Origin: Arthrobacter nitrophenolicus
GTDB taxonomy: Bacteria > Actinomycetota > Actinomycetes > Actinomycetales > Micrococcaceae
DNA length: 64,000 nucleotides
Assembly: GCF_000332815.1 (NCBI RefSeq)
Contig: NZ_AOFD01000008.1
Span: 1-64,000 of the forward strand
Direction of reading: 5' to 3'
A program made the position numbers and the translations under genes. This document shows positions 28,060 to 37,903 of this stretch, in pieces. Each line of letters begins with the position of its first letter. Within the stretch, counting starts at the first letter, position 1. The notes under the pieces were generated by a model, which saw only the letters and a program-made list of their open reading frames with translations, did no database searches and was not told where the DNA came from.

Positions 28060-29124
28060 ATGGAAGAGCTGCGCATCGAAGCCAACGGCAACCTTGGACC
28101 CATCGACTCATCCCGCATTCCCCGTTACGCCGGCGCCGCCACCTATGCACGCCTTCCCCGGCTGGACCAGGTAGCCAAAGCCGACGTGACGGTGGTGGGC
28201 GTCCCCTTCGACTCCGGCGTCTCCTACCGGCCGGGCGCGCGCTTCGGCGCCAACCATATCCGCGAGGCAAGCCGCCTGCTCCGTCCGTACAACCCGGCCT
28301 GGGACGTCAGCCCCTTCGAAAATGTCCAGGTGGCAGACGCCGGCGACATGGCGGTCAACCCCTTCAACATCAACGAGGCCATCGAGACCGTCCAGCAGAA
28401 TGCGCTGGACCTCACGGCGACCGGCAGCAAGCTGGTAACCCTCGGCGGTGACCACACCATCGCGCTGCCCCTGCTCCGCGCCGCGGCTGAGCGGGCCGGC
28501 GAACCCATTGCCATGCTGCACTTCGACGCCCACCTGGACACCTGGGACACCTACTTCGGCGCCGAGTACACCCACGGCACGCCGTTCCGCCGCGCCGTCG
28601 AGGAGGGCATCCTGGACACCGAGGCCATCAGCCACATCGGCACCCGCGGCCCGCTTTACGGCAAGAAGGACCTCGACGACGACCACCGCTTCGGTTTCGG
28701 CATCGTCACCTCCGCGGACGTCTACTACCAGGGTGTCCTGGAGACCGTGGCCAAGGTGCGGGACAGGATCGGCAGCCGCCCCCTGTACATCTCAGTGGAC
28801 ATTGACGTCCTTGATCCCGCGCACGCGCCGGGCACGGGCACCCCCGAGGCCGGCGGCATCACCAGCCGGGAACTGCTGGAGATCATCCGCGGCTTCCGCG
28901 GCATGAACCTGGTGGGCGCCGATGTTGTGGAGGTGGCCCCCGCCTACGACCACGCGGAGATCACCGGCGTCGCCGCCAGCCACGTCGCCTACGAACTGGT
29001 GACCCTGATGGCAGACAAGGCGGTGCCCGGCGACCGGTTCGGCGCGGCCACCGGCTATGCTGCCCAGGCGCTGGGACAGGACATCCGCCGGCCGGCGGGC
29101 TTCGCGGCCGCCGGCAAGGAGTAG
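28060..29124 (+). CDS. speB: Agmatinase-family ureohydrolase
   Basis: A 354-residue manganese ureohydrolase from the ATG at 28060 with AAGGAG upstream. All metal motifs are intact: [21 protein letters not shown] and [21 protein letters not shown]. It removes urea from a guanidino compound: agmatine, 4-guanidinobutyrate or 3-guanidinopropionate. The next gene is a ThDP enzyme, which favours 4-guanidinobutyrate, the product two steps after 2-ketoarginine decarboxylation. Substrate not provable from sequence. Confidence 0.88.
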   Translation: MEELRIEANGNLGPIDSSRIPRYAGAATYARLPRLDQVAKADVTVVGVPFDSGVSYRPGARFGANHIREASRLLRPYNPAWDVSPFENVQVADAGDMAVNPFNINEAIETVQQNALDLTATGSKLVTLGGDHTIALPLLRAAAERAGEPIAMLHFDAHLDTWDTYFGAEYTHGTPFRRAVEEGILDTEAISHIGTRGPLYGKKDLDDDHRFGFGIVTSADVYYQGVLETVAKVRDRIGSRPLYISVDIDVLDPAHAPGTGTPEAGGITSRELLEIIRGFRGMNLVGADVVEVAPAYDHAEITGVAASHVAYELVTLMADKAVPGDRFGAATGYAAQALGQDIRRPAGFAAAGKE

Positions 29125-29128
29125 GGCC

Positions 29129-30823
29129 ATGATCGATTTCGACCCGGGAACAACAGCCCCCACCAAGGGAACCGGTGCCCGCAACGGAGGGGACCTCGTC
29201 GTCGAGACGCTGGAGGCGCTGGGCGCGAAGACCGTCTTCGGCATTCCCGGCCAGCATGCGCTTGGCCTCTTCGACGCCATGGGCCGGGGCAACCTGCAGT
29301 TCGTCTCCTCCCGGGTGGAGAACAACAGCGCCTTCGCGGCGGACGGGTATTCCCGTGCGACCGGTGAGGTGGGGGTCCTGTTCCTCTCCACCGGGCCCGG
29401 TGCGCTGACCTCGCTGGCCGGCCTGCAGGAGGCCTATGCAACGGGCGTCCCGATGGTGGTGGTGGCGAGCCAGATCCCGCTCGAAGGGCTGGGTGCCCGC
29501 CGCAAGGGCATGCTGCACCAGCTCGATGACCAGAAGGCCTCGGCGGCGAACGTCACCAAGAGCCAGCGGCTGATCCAGCATGCTTCCGGCATCCCGTCCG
29601 CCATCCAGGACGCCTGGACCGAGGCGATCTCCTCGCCGCAGGGGCCGGTCTGGATCGAGATCCCGCAGAACGTGCTGCTGGACCCGATCATGGTCCCGCC
29701 GGTGGAAGACGCCCTGGCTGAAGCCGCGGACAACCCTCCCCGGGTGGAGCTGGTCCGCGAGGCGGTGAAGTGGCTGGAAGCGGCCGAACGTCCGGCGATC
29801 ATCGCAGGCGGCGGAACCCGCCGTGGACGTGCCGAAAAATCGCTGCTGTCCATCGCGGAGAAACTGCGCGCGCCGGTGATCTGCACCCCCGGCGGGAACG
29901 GCGCATTCCCGTGGAACCACGAGCTGTCCCTGCAGTCCTGGATCGAGGACCGCCACATGACGGACCTGCTTGAGGATGCGGACGTGCTGGTGGTCATCGG
30001 CTCGTCGCTGGGCGAGGTCACGTCCAACTACTTCACCTTCGAACCGCGCGGCAGGATCATCCAGATCGACGCCGAACCCCGCGTGCTGGAGTCCAACCGC
30101 CCCGGCCTGGGCATCCGTGCCGACGCCGGCCAGGCGCTCGCCGCCCTGGACGAAGCGCTGAGTCCGGAGAGGGCAGTGGAACCGGGCTGGCACGGGGTGC
30201 CGCCTGAGGAGCTGGTCAAGGAATCACTGGCTAAGGTCAAAGCCCGGCTGGAGTCGCAGGACCTGGGCAAAGAGCTGAAATTCATGGCCGATATCCGCGA
30301 GGCGGTGCCGGCGGACATGCAGACGTTCTGGGACATGACCATCGCGGCGTACTGGGCCTGGTCCTGCTGGGATGCGCGGGAAGGGCAGTTCCATTCCGCG
30401 CAGGGTGCCGGCGGCCTGGGCTACGGTTTTCCCGCGGCAATCGGCGCGGCGGTGGGACTGGAAACGCTCGGCAAGCCGGGGCGGGTCCTGGCCGTGTCCG
30501 GCGACGGGTCCTCGATGTACTCCATCTCCGAGCTCGCCACGGCCCGGCAGCACAACGTGCCGGTCACCTGGCTGATAGTGGACGACGGCGGCTACGGCAT
30601 CCTGCGCGAATACATGGTGGGCGCCTTTGGCAAGGCCACCGCCACTGAGCTGGCCCGCCCCGACTTCGTCAAGCTCGCCGAAGCCTTCGGCGTACCAGCA
30701 ATCAGGGTGGCCCCCGAGGATGTGGGGGACGCGCTCAGGGCGGGCTTTGCCGCCGACGGGCCGAACGTCGTCGTGGTTGAAACCCTCCTCAAGATGTTCG
30801 CGCCCACCCACCTGGACGGCTGA
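29129..30823 (+). CDS. ThDP-dependent enzyme, possible 2-ketoarginine decarboxylase (AruI-like)
   Basis: A 564-residue ThDP enzyme with the usual three domains: Pyr (FGIPGQHALGLFDAM, catalytic Glu in SSRVENNSAF), a central Rossmann-like domain (PAIIAGGGTRRGRAEKS) and PP (GDGSSMYSISELATARQHN, then IVDDGGYG). The Mg-ligand Asn-Asn usual after GDG is Asp-Asp here. Acetolactate synthase is unlikely, since no small-subunit gene is present. With the ureohydrolase 5 nt upstream, 2-ketoarginine or another 2-oxo acid is a plausible substrate. The operon ends in a perfect terminator. Confidence 0.8.
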   Translation: MIDFDPGTTAPTKGTGARNGGDLVVETLEALGAKTVFGIPGQHALGLFDAMGRGNLQFVSSRVENNSAFAADGYSRATGEVGVLFLSTGPGALTSLAGLQEAYATGVPMVVVASQIPLEGLGARRKGMLHQLDDQKASAANVTKSQRLIQHASGIPSAIQDAWTEAISSPQGPVWIEIPQNVLLDPIMVPPVEDALAEAADNPPRVELVREAVKWLEAAERPAIIAGGGTRRGRAEKSLLSIAEKLRAPVICTPGGNGAFPWNHELSLQSWIEDRHMTDLLEDADVLVVIGSSLGEVTSNYFTFEPRGRIIQIDAEPRVLESNRPGLGIRADAGQALAALDEALSPERAVEPGWHGVPPEELVKESLAKVKARLESQDLGKELKFMADIREAVPADMQTFWDMTIAAYWAWSCWDAREGQFHSAQGAGGLGYGFPAAIGAAVGLETLGKPGRVLAVSGDGSSMYSISELATARQHNVPVTWLIVDDGGYGILREYMVGAFGKATATELARPDFVKLAEAFGVPAIRVAPEDVGDALRAGFAADGPNVVVVETLLKMFAPTHLDG

Positions 30824-30846
30824 CCAGAAACAGAACCGGCACCAGA

Positions 30847-30877
30847 CCCCGGCTCCATCACGGAGCCGGGGTTTTTC
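30847..30877 (+). terminator. Rho-independent terminator after the speB operon
   Basis: Perfect 10-bp arms CCCCGGCTCC and GGAGCCGGGG around ATCAC, followed by TTTTTC. It is the best intrinsic terminator in the window and ends the speB-ThDP transcript. Confidence 0.93.
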
Positions 30878-30892
30878 TTGTCTCAGAAGCAG

Positions 30893-30938
30893 ATAGTTTC
30901 CTAAAGCAATCAATTTCGTATATAGTTGCTTCAGGCAA
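30893..30938. promoter_or_regulatory. Tandem MarR operator
   Basis: ATAGTTTCCTAAAGCAA (30893-30909) and ATAGTTGCTTCAGGCAA (30922-30938) are direct copies 29 bp apart, each an imperfect palindrome with TTGC/GCAA-type ends. They lie in an AT-rich stretch 22 nt before the MarR start and probably mediate autorepression of marR-emrB. Note the ATAGTTGC half-site, shared with the operator at 18332. Confidence 0.6.
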
Positions 30939-30960
30939 ACAAGTAAGGAGTGCCTGGGTC

Positions 30961-31449
30961 ATGGCAGTAGCACCGGACACGGCAGCAGACCTCGTCTACC
31001 AGATCTTCGACCTGCAACGCGCCGTCCGCTGCATCGCCGCGGCCGGTGTCCGCGGCCAGGACACGGGAGTGGCCCTCCAGGGCGTCCTGCGCTTCGTGGG
31101 GGAGGGGGAGTCCCGGGCCACGAAGCTCGCGGAACGGCTGGGCGTCAGTGCCCCCGTGCTCAGCCGCCACATCGCCGACCTCGAGGAGCAGGGCCTGGTG
31201 GTCCGGCGGCAGGATCCGGAGGACGGCCGCGCCCAGCTGGTGGCCCTCACACCGGCCGGAAAGGACAAGCTGCGGCAGATCGAGGAGCAGCGGACCGCAA
31301 TCCTGCAGGACTACCTGCGTGACTGGAGCGAGGCGGACGCCGGCAACACGGCGAAAACCCTGCACAAGCTCACCGAATCACTCAAGAAATCAGCCCGGGC
31401 AACGGCGGCCGGCATCCCATCAACTCCAGAGGAGCAGAAACATGGTTAG
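30961..31449 (+). CDS. MarR-family transcriptional regulator
   Basis: A 162-residue winged-helix protein. HTH: GVALQGVLRFVGEGESRATKLAERLGVSAPVLSRHIADLEEQGLVVRRQD, with a wing at EDGRAQLVALTPAGKDKL. RBS TAAGGAG, 11 nt before the ATG. The last 8 nt overlap the start of the exporter gene, so the two are co-translated. It most likely represses its own operon through the tandem sites upstream and responds to a drug-like ligand. Confidence 0.9.
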   Translation: MAVAPDTAADLVYQIFDLQRAVRCIAAAGVRGQDTGVALQGVLRFVGEGESRATKLAERLGVSAPVLSRHIADLEEQGLVVRRQDPEDGRAQLVALTPAGKDKLRQIEEQRTAILQDYLRDWSEADAGNTAKTLHKLTESLKKSARATAAGIPSTPEEQKHG

Positions 31450-33055
31450 CCAAGCCGCAGCCCCCGCCCACACCGCCGCCACGCCACCTGTGGCAGCGCC
31501 GGAGATGTCACACCGCCAGATCATGGAGGCCCTCACCGGGCTCCTGGCAGCCTTCTTCACCGCCATCCTCAGCAGCACCATCGTGGCCAACGCGCTGCCC
31601 ACCATCATGTCCGACCTGCACGGCACCCAGACCGACTTCGCCTGGGTGATCACCGCCGCCCTGCTGGCCAACGCCGCCACCACACCCATCTGGGGCAAGC
31701 TCGCCGACCTGTTCAACAAGAAGGTCCTGGTCCAGCTCAGCATCGTCATCTTCGTCGCAGGGTCGGTCATGGCCGGACTCTCCGAAACCATCCCGCTGCT
31801 GCTGGGTGCCCGGGTGATCCAGGGTATTGCCATGGGCGGCCTCACGGCCCTGGCCCAGGCCATTATCGGCACCATGATTCCGCCCCGGAACAGGGGCAAG
31901 TACTCCGGCTACATGGGAGCCGTCATGGCCGTGGGAACCGCGGGCGGTCCTCTCCTGGGCGGCTTCATCGTGGACAGCCCGCTGGGCTGGCGCTGGACAT
32001 TCTTCGTGTGCGTGCCGCTCGCCGTCGTCGCCCTCATCCTGCTGCAGGTCACCCTCAAGATCCAGCACGTCCGGCGCCCGGCGAAGATCGACTGGCTGGG
32101 ATCGATCCTGCTGACCACGGGCGTGAGCCTGCTCCTGATCTGGGTGTCCTTCGCGGGCAACCCCGACTACTACGACTGGATCTCCTGGCAGTCCGCCCTG
32201 ATGGTGGGAGGCGGCGTCCTCCTCCTGGCGCTGCTGGTGCTGGTGGAGTCCAAGGTGGAACAGCCCATCATTCCGCTGAAGATCATCTCCGAACGCACAA
32301 CGGCGCTGGCCATCCTGGCCTCCGTGGCAGTGGGCGTGGCCATGTTCGGATCCTCCACCTTCCTGGGCCAGTACTTCCAGGTGGCCCGCGGCGCCACGCC
32401 CACCGAGGCAGGCCTGCTCACCCTGCCCATGATTGCCGGCAACCTTGCCGGCTCCGTGGCCTCGGGGCTCCTGATCACCCGGACGGGAAAGTGGAAGGGC
32501 TACCTGATTGCCGGTTCCGTCCTGCTGATCGGCGGGCTGGGGCTGTCCGGCACCATGGACCACACCACCGAACTGTGGCACGCAGGCGTCTTCACCGCAG
32601 TCCTGGGCCTCGGCCTGGGGATGCTGATGCAGAACCTCGTCCTGGCTGTGCAGAACACCGTCCGAGCCTCCGACATCGGAAGCGCCAGCGCCTCGGTGGC
32701 CTTCTTCCGCTCGGTGGGCGGCGCCATCGGCGTCTCGGTCCTGGGTGCCGTCCTCGCCAACAGGGTCAGCGAACTGGCCACCCGGGGAATGGCCGCCGCC
32801 GGAATCCCCGTCCAGGGCGGCAGCGCCGGCAGCAGCCTGGACCTGGCACACATGCCCGAACCGGTCCGCGAGATCATGCGTGCCGCGTACGGTGATGCCA
32901 CGGCAGAGGTGTTCCTGATTTCCGCCGCGGTTGCCGCGGTGGCACTGGTAGCAGTCCTCTTCATCAAGGAAAAGCCGCTGCGCCGCACCGTGGACATCCA
33001 GCCTGCAGTGGAGGCGGAAAGTACGACGCCGGAACTTGCCCCAGCGGCCAGGTAA
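31442..33055 (+). CDS. EmrB/QacA-type MFS multidrug exporter (DHA2)
   Basis: A 537-residue DHA2-family MFS protein with 14 predicted membrane segments. Motifs: LSSTIVANALPTIMSDLHGTQTDFAWVITA in TM1-2, WGKLADLFNKKVLV (motif A), the motif C region GTAGGPLLGGFIVDSPLGWRWTFFVCVPL, and a C-terminal FIKEKPLRRT. Exports toxic compounds by proton antiport. ATG chosen at 31442 (RBS AGAGGAGCAG); it overlaps marR. Complete and undisrupted. Confidence 0.92.
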   Translation: MVSQAAAPAHTAATPPVAAPEMSHRQIMEALTGLLAAFFTAILSSTIVANALPTIMSDLHGTQTDFAWVITAALLANAATTPIWGKLADLFNKKVLVQLSIVIFVAGSVMAGLSETIPLLLGARVIQGIAMGGLTALAQAIIGTMIPPRNRGKYSGYMGAVMAVGTAGGPLLGGFIVDSPLGWRWTFFVCVPLAVVALILLQVTLKIQHVRRPAKIDWLGSILLTTGVSLLLIWVSFAGNPDYYDWISWQSALMVGGGVLLLALLVLVESKVEQPIIPLKIISERTTALAILASVAVGVAMFGSSTFLGQYFQVARGATPTEAGLLTLPMIAGNLAGSVASGLLITRTGKWKGYLIAGSVLLIGGLGLSGTMDHTTELWHAGVFTAVLGLGLGMLMQNLVLAVQNTVRASDIGSASASVAFFRSVGGAIGVSVLGAVLANRVSELATRGMAAAGIPVQGGSAGSSLDLAHMPEPVREIMRAAYGDATAEVFLISAAVAAVALVAVLFIKEKPLRRTVDIQPAVEAESTTPELAPAAR

Positions 33056-33207
33056 CCTGCCGCGGTACTCCCCGCGGATGATCTTCTGTACGGTTTGTTC
33101 CCCGCCGGGGAGGAGTTTCGTAGAGTGAGAAGGCTAAGGATGTCAGCCCCGGCTGCTACTACTTAACCCCTCTTCTTACCGAACTTTATCCCTAAGGATC
33201 CGCGGGC

Positions 33208-34940
33208 ATGCTCCTCACCCTCATACGGAGGTTTTCCAGGCCGTACACGCCCTACCTGGTGGCGGTCATCGCCTTCCAGCTTGCCTCCACCATTGCCGCG
33301 CTCTATCTTCCCAGCCTCAACGCGCAGATCATTGACGAAGGGGTGTCCCGCGGGGACACGGACTTCATCTGGCGCACCGGCATGGTGATGCTGCTGGTGG
33401 CGTTCGTCCAGGTGGGGACCGCCATCGCCGGCGTGTACTTCGGCTCCAAGACAGCCATGGCCCTGGGCCGGGACCTGCGCCGCGCCGTGTTCCGAAAGGT
33501 CACCAGCTTCTCGGCCAAGGACGTTAACGCCTTCGGCGCACCCACGCTGATCACCCGCGGCACCAATGACGTCCAGCAGGTGCAGATGCTGATGCTGATG
33601 GCCCTGAACTTCATGGTGGCCACGCCCATCATGTGCATTGGCGGCATCATCATGGCCCTGCGCGAGGACCTCAACCTGTCCTGGCTGGTGTGGGTTTCGG
33701 TGCCGCTCCTCACTGTGGTGGTGGGGTACCTGGTGGTCCGGCTGATGCCGCTGTTCCGTTCGATGCAGAAGAAAATCGACCGCATCAACGCGGTCCTCCG
33801 CGAGCAGATCATCGGCATCCGGGTGGTGCGGGCCTTTGTCCGGGAACCGTACGAGACGGAGAGGTTCGGCGAGGCCAACCGGGAGCTCACCGATGTGTCG
33901 CTGAAGATCGGCGCCCTGTTCGTGCTGATGTTTCCTGCCATCAGCATGATCCTGCACCTGTCCACCGCCGCGGTGCTGTGGTTCGGGGGCCAGCGGGTGG
34001 ACTCCGGCGACATGCAGGTGGGTGCGCTGACTGCCTTCCTGCAGTACCTGCTGCAGATCCTGGTAGCCGTCATGATGGGCACCTTCATGGCCATGATGAT
34101 CCCGCGCGCCTCGGTCTGCGCCGACCGCATCGGCGAGGTCCTCGCCGTCGAACCTTCCATCCATGATCCCGAACAGCCAAAGGCTCCGGCCGCGCTGGCC
34201 GGGGTGGTGGAATACCGCAACGTCACTTTCGCCTACCCGGGCGCCGAGTCGCCGGTCCTGAGCAACATCAGCTTCACCGCGAGGCCCGGCCAGACCGTGG
34301 CCATCATCGGATCCACGGGTGCGGGCAAAACCTCTCTGCTCTCGCTCCTGCCCCGCCTCTACGACCCCGTCGAGGGCGAGGTGCTCCTGGACGGTGTCCC
34401 GGTCAGCAGGCTGGACCGGGCGGAAATCACCAAGCGGGTGGCCCTGGTGCCGCAGCGGCCCTACCTCTTCTCCGGCACCATCGAGCACAACCTGCGGTTC
34501 GGGAAGTCAGAGGCCACGGACCGGGAACTCTGGGACGCGCTGCGGGTAGCCCAGGGCGAATCGTTCGTCCGGGACAAGAAGAACGGCCTGGACGCCAGGA
34601 TCGCCCAGGGCGGAACCAACGTTTCCGGCGGCCAGCGGCAGCGGCTCTGCATCGCCCGGGCACTGGTCACCAAGCCGCGGGTATACCTGTTTGACGACTC
34701 GTTCTCCGCCCTCGACGTCGCCACCGACGCCGCCTGCGCGCCGCCTTGAAGCAGACCACCGCGGACGCCACGGTCATCATCGTGGCCCAGCGGGTGTCCA
34801 CCATCACCGAGGCAGACCAGATCCTGGTGCTGGACAATGGCCGGATCGTGGACCGTGGAACCCATGAGGAACTGCTGGAAACATCACCCACCTACCAGGA
34901 AATTGTTGAATCGCAGCTGAGCGTGGAGGAAATGGCATGA
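33208..34940 (+). CDS. ABC exporter half-transporter 1 (one base loss)
   Basis: About 577 residues after restoring one C near 34729 ([23 protein letters not shown]). An N-terminal six-helix membrane domain ([19 protein letters not shown] onward) is followed by an NBD: Walker [12 protein letters not shown]-loop VPQRPYLF, signature [15 protein letters not shown], Walker [13 protein letters not shown]. The Glu after Walker B is Asp (DDS), the degenerate site typical of one half of heterodimeric exporters. ATG at 33208. It overlaps the next gene by 4 nt. Confidence 0.9.
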
Positions 34941-37000
34941 GCCCCCGCAAGAAGGACTCCACGTCCATCAAAGAAACGCCAGGACCGGCTGCATCCGCCC
35001 CCGGTGCGGGGGTGCTGCAGGACGACGACTTCGTGGAGGAGGAGTACAAGCCCTCCGAGGCCGACGGCGACATGTTCGGCGGGATGCCCGCCAAGAAGGC
35101 AGAGCACTTCTGGCCGTCAGCAAAGCGGCTGATGGGGTTGCTGAAACCCGAGGCGCTGGGCATCTACGTGGTGGTGGGCATGGTGATCGTCGCCGTCGTG
35201 CTCAACGTCATCGCCCCCAAGATCCTGGGCCAGGCGATGGACGTCATCTTCGCCGGCGTGGTGGGCAAGCAGCTTCCCGCCGGCGTCAGCAAGGAACAGT
35301 TCGTGGACGGGCTGCGCCAGCAGGGCCAGGACAATTTCGCGGACATGGTCGCCCGGATGGAACTGGTGCCCGGTGCCGGCATCGACTTCGACAAGCTGAC
35401 CATGCTCATCGCCGTCGTCCTGCTGATGTACTTCGTGGCGAACATCTTCCTTTGGCTGCAGGGCTACGTGCTGAACCGCATCGTCATGAAGGTGATCCGC
35501 CGGCTTCGCGACGACACCGAAAAGAAGCTCAACCGCCTGCCGCTGAACTATTTCGACACCCGCCAGCGCGGCGACGTCCTGTCCCGGGTAACCAACGACA
35601 TCGACAACATCCAGCAGGCGCTCCAGCAGGCCTTCGCCCAGCTGATCAATTCCGTCCTCACCGTGCTGGGCATCGTGATCATGATGTTCATCGTGTCCTG
35701 GCAGCTGGCCCTGATCGCGCTCATCGCACTGCCCCTCTCCGGCGTTGCCGCCGGCATGATCGGGGTGCGCAGCCAGAAGCTGTTCGCTGCGCAGTGGAAG
35801 AACACCGGCACGCTCAACGGCCAGATCGAGGAGTCGTTCTCCGGGCACGACCTGGTGCGGGTCTTCGGCCGGGACGCGGACATGCTGGAGCGGTTCGAGG
35901 AACGCAACGAGGCCCTGTACAAGGCCAGCTTCGGCGCCCAGTTCGTGTCCGGCATCATCTTCCGGTGATGCAGTTCGTTTCCTACCTCAGCTACGTGGCA
36001 TCGCGGTGGTGGGTGGCCTGCGGGTTGCCTCCGGGTCGATGTCGCTGGGCGACGCCACCGCGTTCATCCAGTACTCCCGAGAGTTCACCCAGCCGCTGGG
36101 CCAGATGGCCGGGATGGCCAACATGCTCCAGTCCGGCGTGGCCTCCGCGGAACGAGCATTCGAATTCCTGGACGCGGACGAGCAGGACCCGGAGACCCCC
36201 ACCGAACACCTGCCCGCCAAGACCGACGGCACGTGGAATTCCGGAACGTCACGTTCAGCTACACCGAGGACCGGAAGCTCATCGAGAACCTGTCCTTCAC
36301 CGCGGAGCCCGGAAACACGGTGGCCATCGTGGGGCCAACCGGTGCCGGAAAGACCACCCTGGTCAACCTGGTGATGCGGTTCTATGAGCTGAACTCCGGC
36401 TCCATCACCCTGGACGGAGTGGACATCACCCACCTCAGCCGTTCCGAGCTGCGCTCCAAGGTGGGCATGGTGCTGCAGGACGCGTGGCTGTTCGGCGGGT
36501 CCATCTACGACAACATCCGCTACGGCAACCTGGACGCCACGGAGGAAGAGATCATGGCCGCTGCCAGGGCCACGTTCGTGGACCGCTTTGTGCGTGCCCT
36601 GCCCGAGGGCTACAACACCGTCATCGACGAGGAAGGCAACAACGTCAGCGCCGGCGAGAAGCAGCTGATCACCATTGCCAGGGCGTTCGTGGCCAACCCC
36701 TCCCTGCTCATCCTCGATGAAGCCACGAGCTCCGTGGACACCCGTACCGAGCTCCTGGTGCAGAAGGCCATGGCGGCCCTCCGTTCGGACCGGACCAGCT
36801 TCGTCATCGCGCACCGGCTTTCCACCATCCGGGATGCCGATACCATCCTGGTGATGGAAGACGGCAAGATCGTGGAGCAGGGGAACCACAAGGTGCTCCT
36901 TGCCGCCGAAGGCGCCTACCACCGGCTGTACATGTCCCAGTTCGCTGGGGCGGACGCCGGCGAGGTGCCGGAAGACGATTCGACGGCGGTACACAGCTGA
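34937..37000 (+). CDS. ABC exporter half-transporter 2 (three base losses)
   Basis: About 688 residues once three single-base losses are repaired: C near 35963 ([16 protein letters not shown]), G near 35998 ([12 protein letters not shown]) and C near 36231 ([12 protein letters not shown]). A charged N-terminal extension of about 60 residues precedes the membrane domain. NBD: Walker [28 protein letters not shown], degenerate signature [15 protein letters not shown] and Walker [13 protein letters not shown] with the catalytic Glu. This half complements half 1: one hydrolysis-competent site per heterodimer. Substrate unknown; multidrug or lipid export likely. Confidence 0.88.
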
Positions 37001-37017
37001 GCGCGCAGGAAGGCCAC

Positions 37018-37488
37018 GTGGGGCAGGACAACAGCAGGAACGGTAATGAGCGGATCGAGGTCCTGGTACCGATGCGCTGGGGCGACATGGATGCCTACGG
37101 GCACATCAACAACGTGCAGATCGTCCGGATGCTGGAGGAAGCCAGGATCGGTGCCTTCGGCCCGCCGAAGGGTGCGGGGCTGCCGGGCATCGAGCCCAAG
37201 GTTTCGCTGTTCAACGCCGTCCCGGACGGCACCATGGCCCTGGTGGTGGACCACAAGATCCGCTACGTGCGGACCCTCGAGTACCGGAACGTCCCCGCAG
37301 TGGTGCAGGTGTGGATCGGCTCCGTCAAGGGTGCCAGCTTCGACATCCACTACCTCATCCAGGACCCCGTCACGGGGGAGGACTGCGTGAAGGCCAGCAG
37401 CCACCTGGCGTTTGTGGATGAGGCCACCGGCAGGGTGCAGCGGCTGACGCCCGAGCAAAAGGACAGAATGGCCCCCTACAGGCACTAA
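37018..37488 (+). CDS. Acyl-CoA thioesterase (4HBT hotdog family)
   Basis: A 156-residue single-hotdog protein. The active-site region MRWGDMDAYGHINNVQIVRMLEEARIGAF carries the conserved Asp and the DxxGHxNN pattern of the 4-hydroxybenzoyl-CoA/YbgC-type thioesterases. It hydrolyses acyl-CoA thioesters; the chain is not predictable. GTG start with RBS AGGAAGG. It follows the ABC exporter by 17 nt and may be co-transcribed. Confidence 0.88.
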   Translation: MGQDNSRNGNERIEVLVPMRWGDMDAYGHINNVQIVRMLEEARIGAFGPPKGAGLPGIEPKVSLFNAVPDGTMALVVDHKIRYVRTLEYRNVPAVVQVWIGSVKGASFDIHYLIQDPVTGEDCVKASSHLAFVDEATGRVQRLTPEQKDRMAPYRH

Positions 37489-37551
37489 GCCTCTGGACAA
37501 CACTCCAGCGGGCAGACTGGACTGGAACCACCCGAGCGAAAGGAAACCCAG

Positions 37552-37809
37552 ATGGCCAAGAACAAGACCAGCCCCGCCAGGAAGAAGAAGACCTGGAAGG
37601 AGATGTCCCCGTCGGCAAAGGCGGGCACCATCATTGTGGGCATCGCCCAGATGTCGCTGCTGGTGGCAGCGCAGCGGGACATCTCTCGGCGGCCCGCCGC
37701 CCAGATCAACGGACCGAAAGCCGCATGGCGGGCCGCGTCCTTCATCAATTTCATCGGGCCCATGGGCTACTTCATCTTTGGCCGCAAGCGGCTGCCCGGG
37801 GCCAAGTAG
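37552..37809 (+). CDS. Small membrane-associated hypothetical protein
   Basis: An 85-residue basic protein with a Lys-rich N-terminus (AKNKTSPARKKKTWKEM) and two weakly hydrophobic segments (AGTIIVGIAQMSLLVAAQ and FINFIGPMGYFIFG). RBS GAAAGGAAA before the ATG. The pattern resembles the short PLDc_N-type two-helix membrane proteins. Function unknown. Confidence 0.65.
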   Translation: MAKNKTSPARKKKTWKEMSPSAKAGTIIVGIAQMSLLVAAQRDISRRPAAQINGPKAAWRAASFINFIGPMGYFIFGRKRLPGAK

Positions 37810-37903
37810 CCAAGCGGCAGGAGGCGGGGTGCCGGTGGTTCCGGCCAGCAGTATTGCGTAGGCGTGGAGCGGCCGTCCAGCTTCACCCTGTAAATTTGGA
37901 TCC

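Noticed and set aside
34937..37000. Programmed ribosomal frameshifting in the ABC exporter and other split genes
   Set aside because: Shifts occur in many unrelated genes, with no slippery heptamer or conserved signal, and three in one gene. A common technical cause is simpler.
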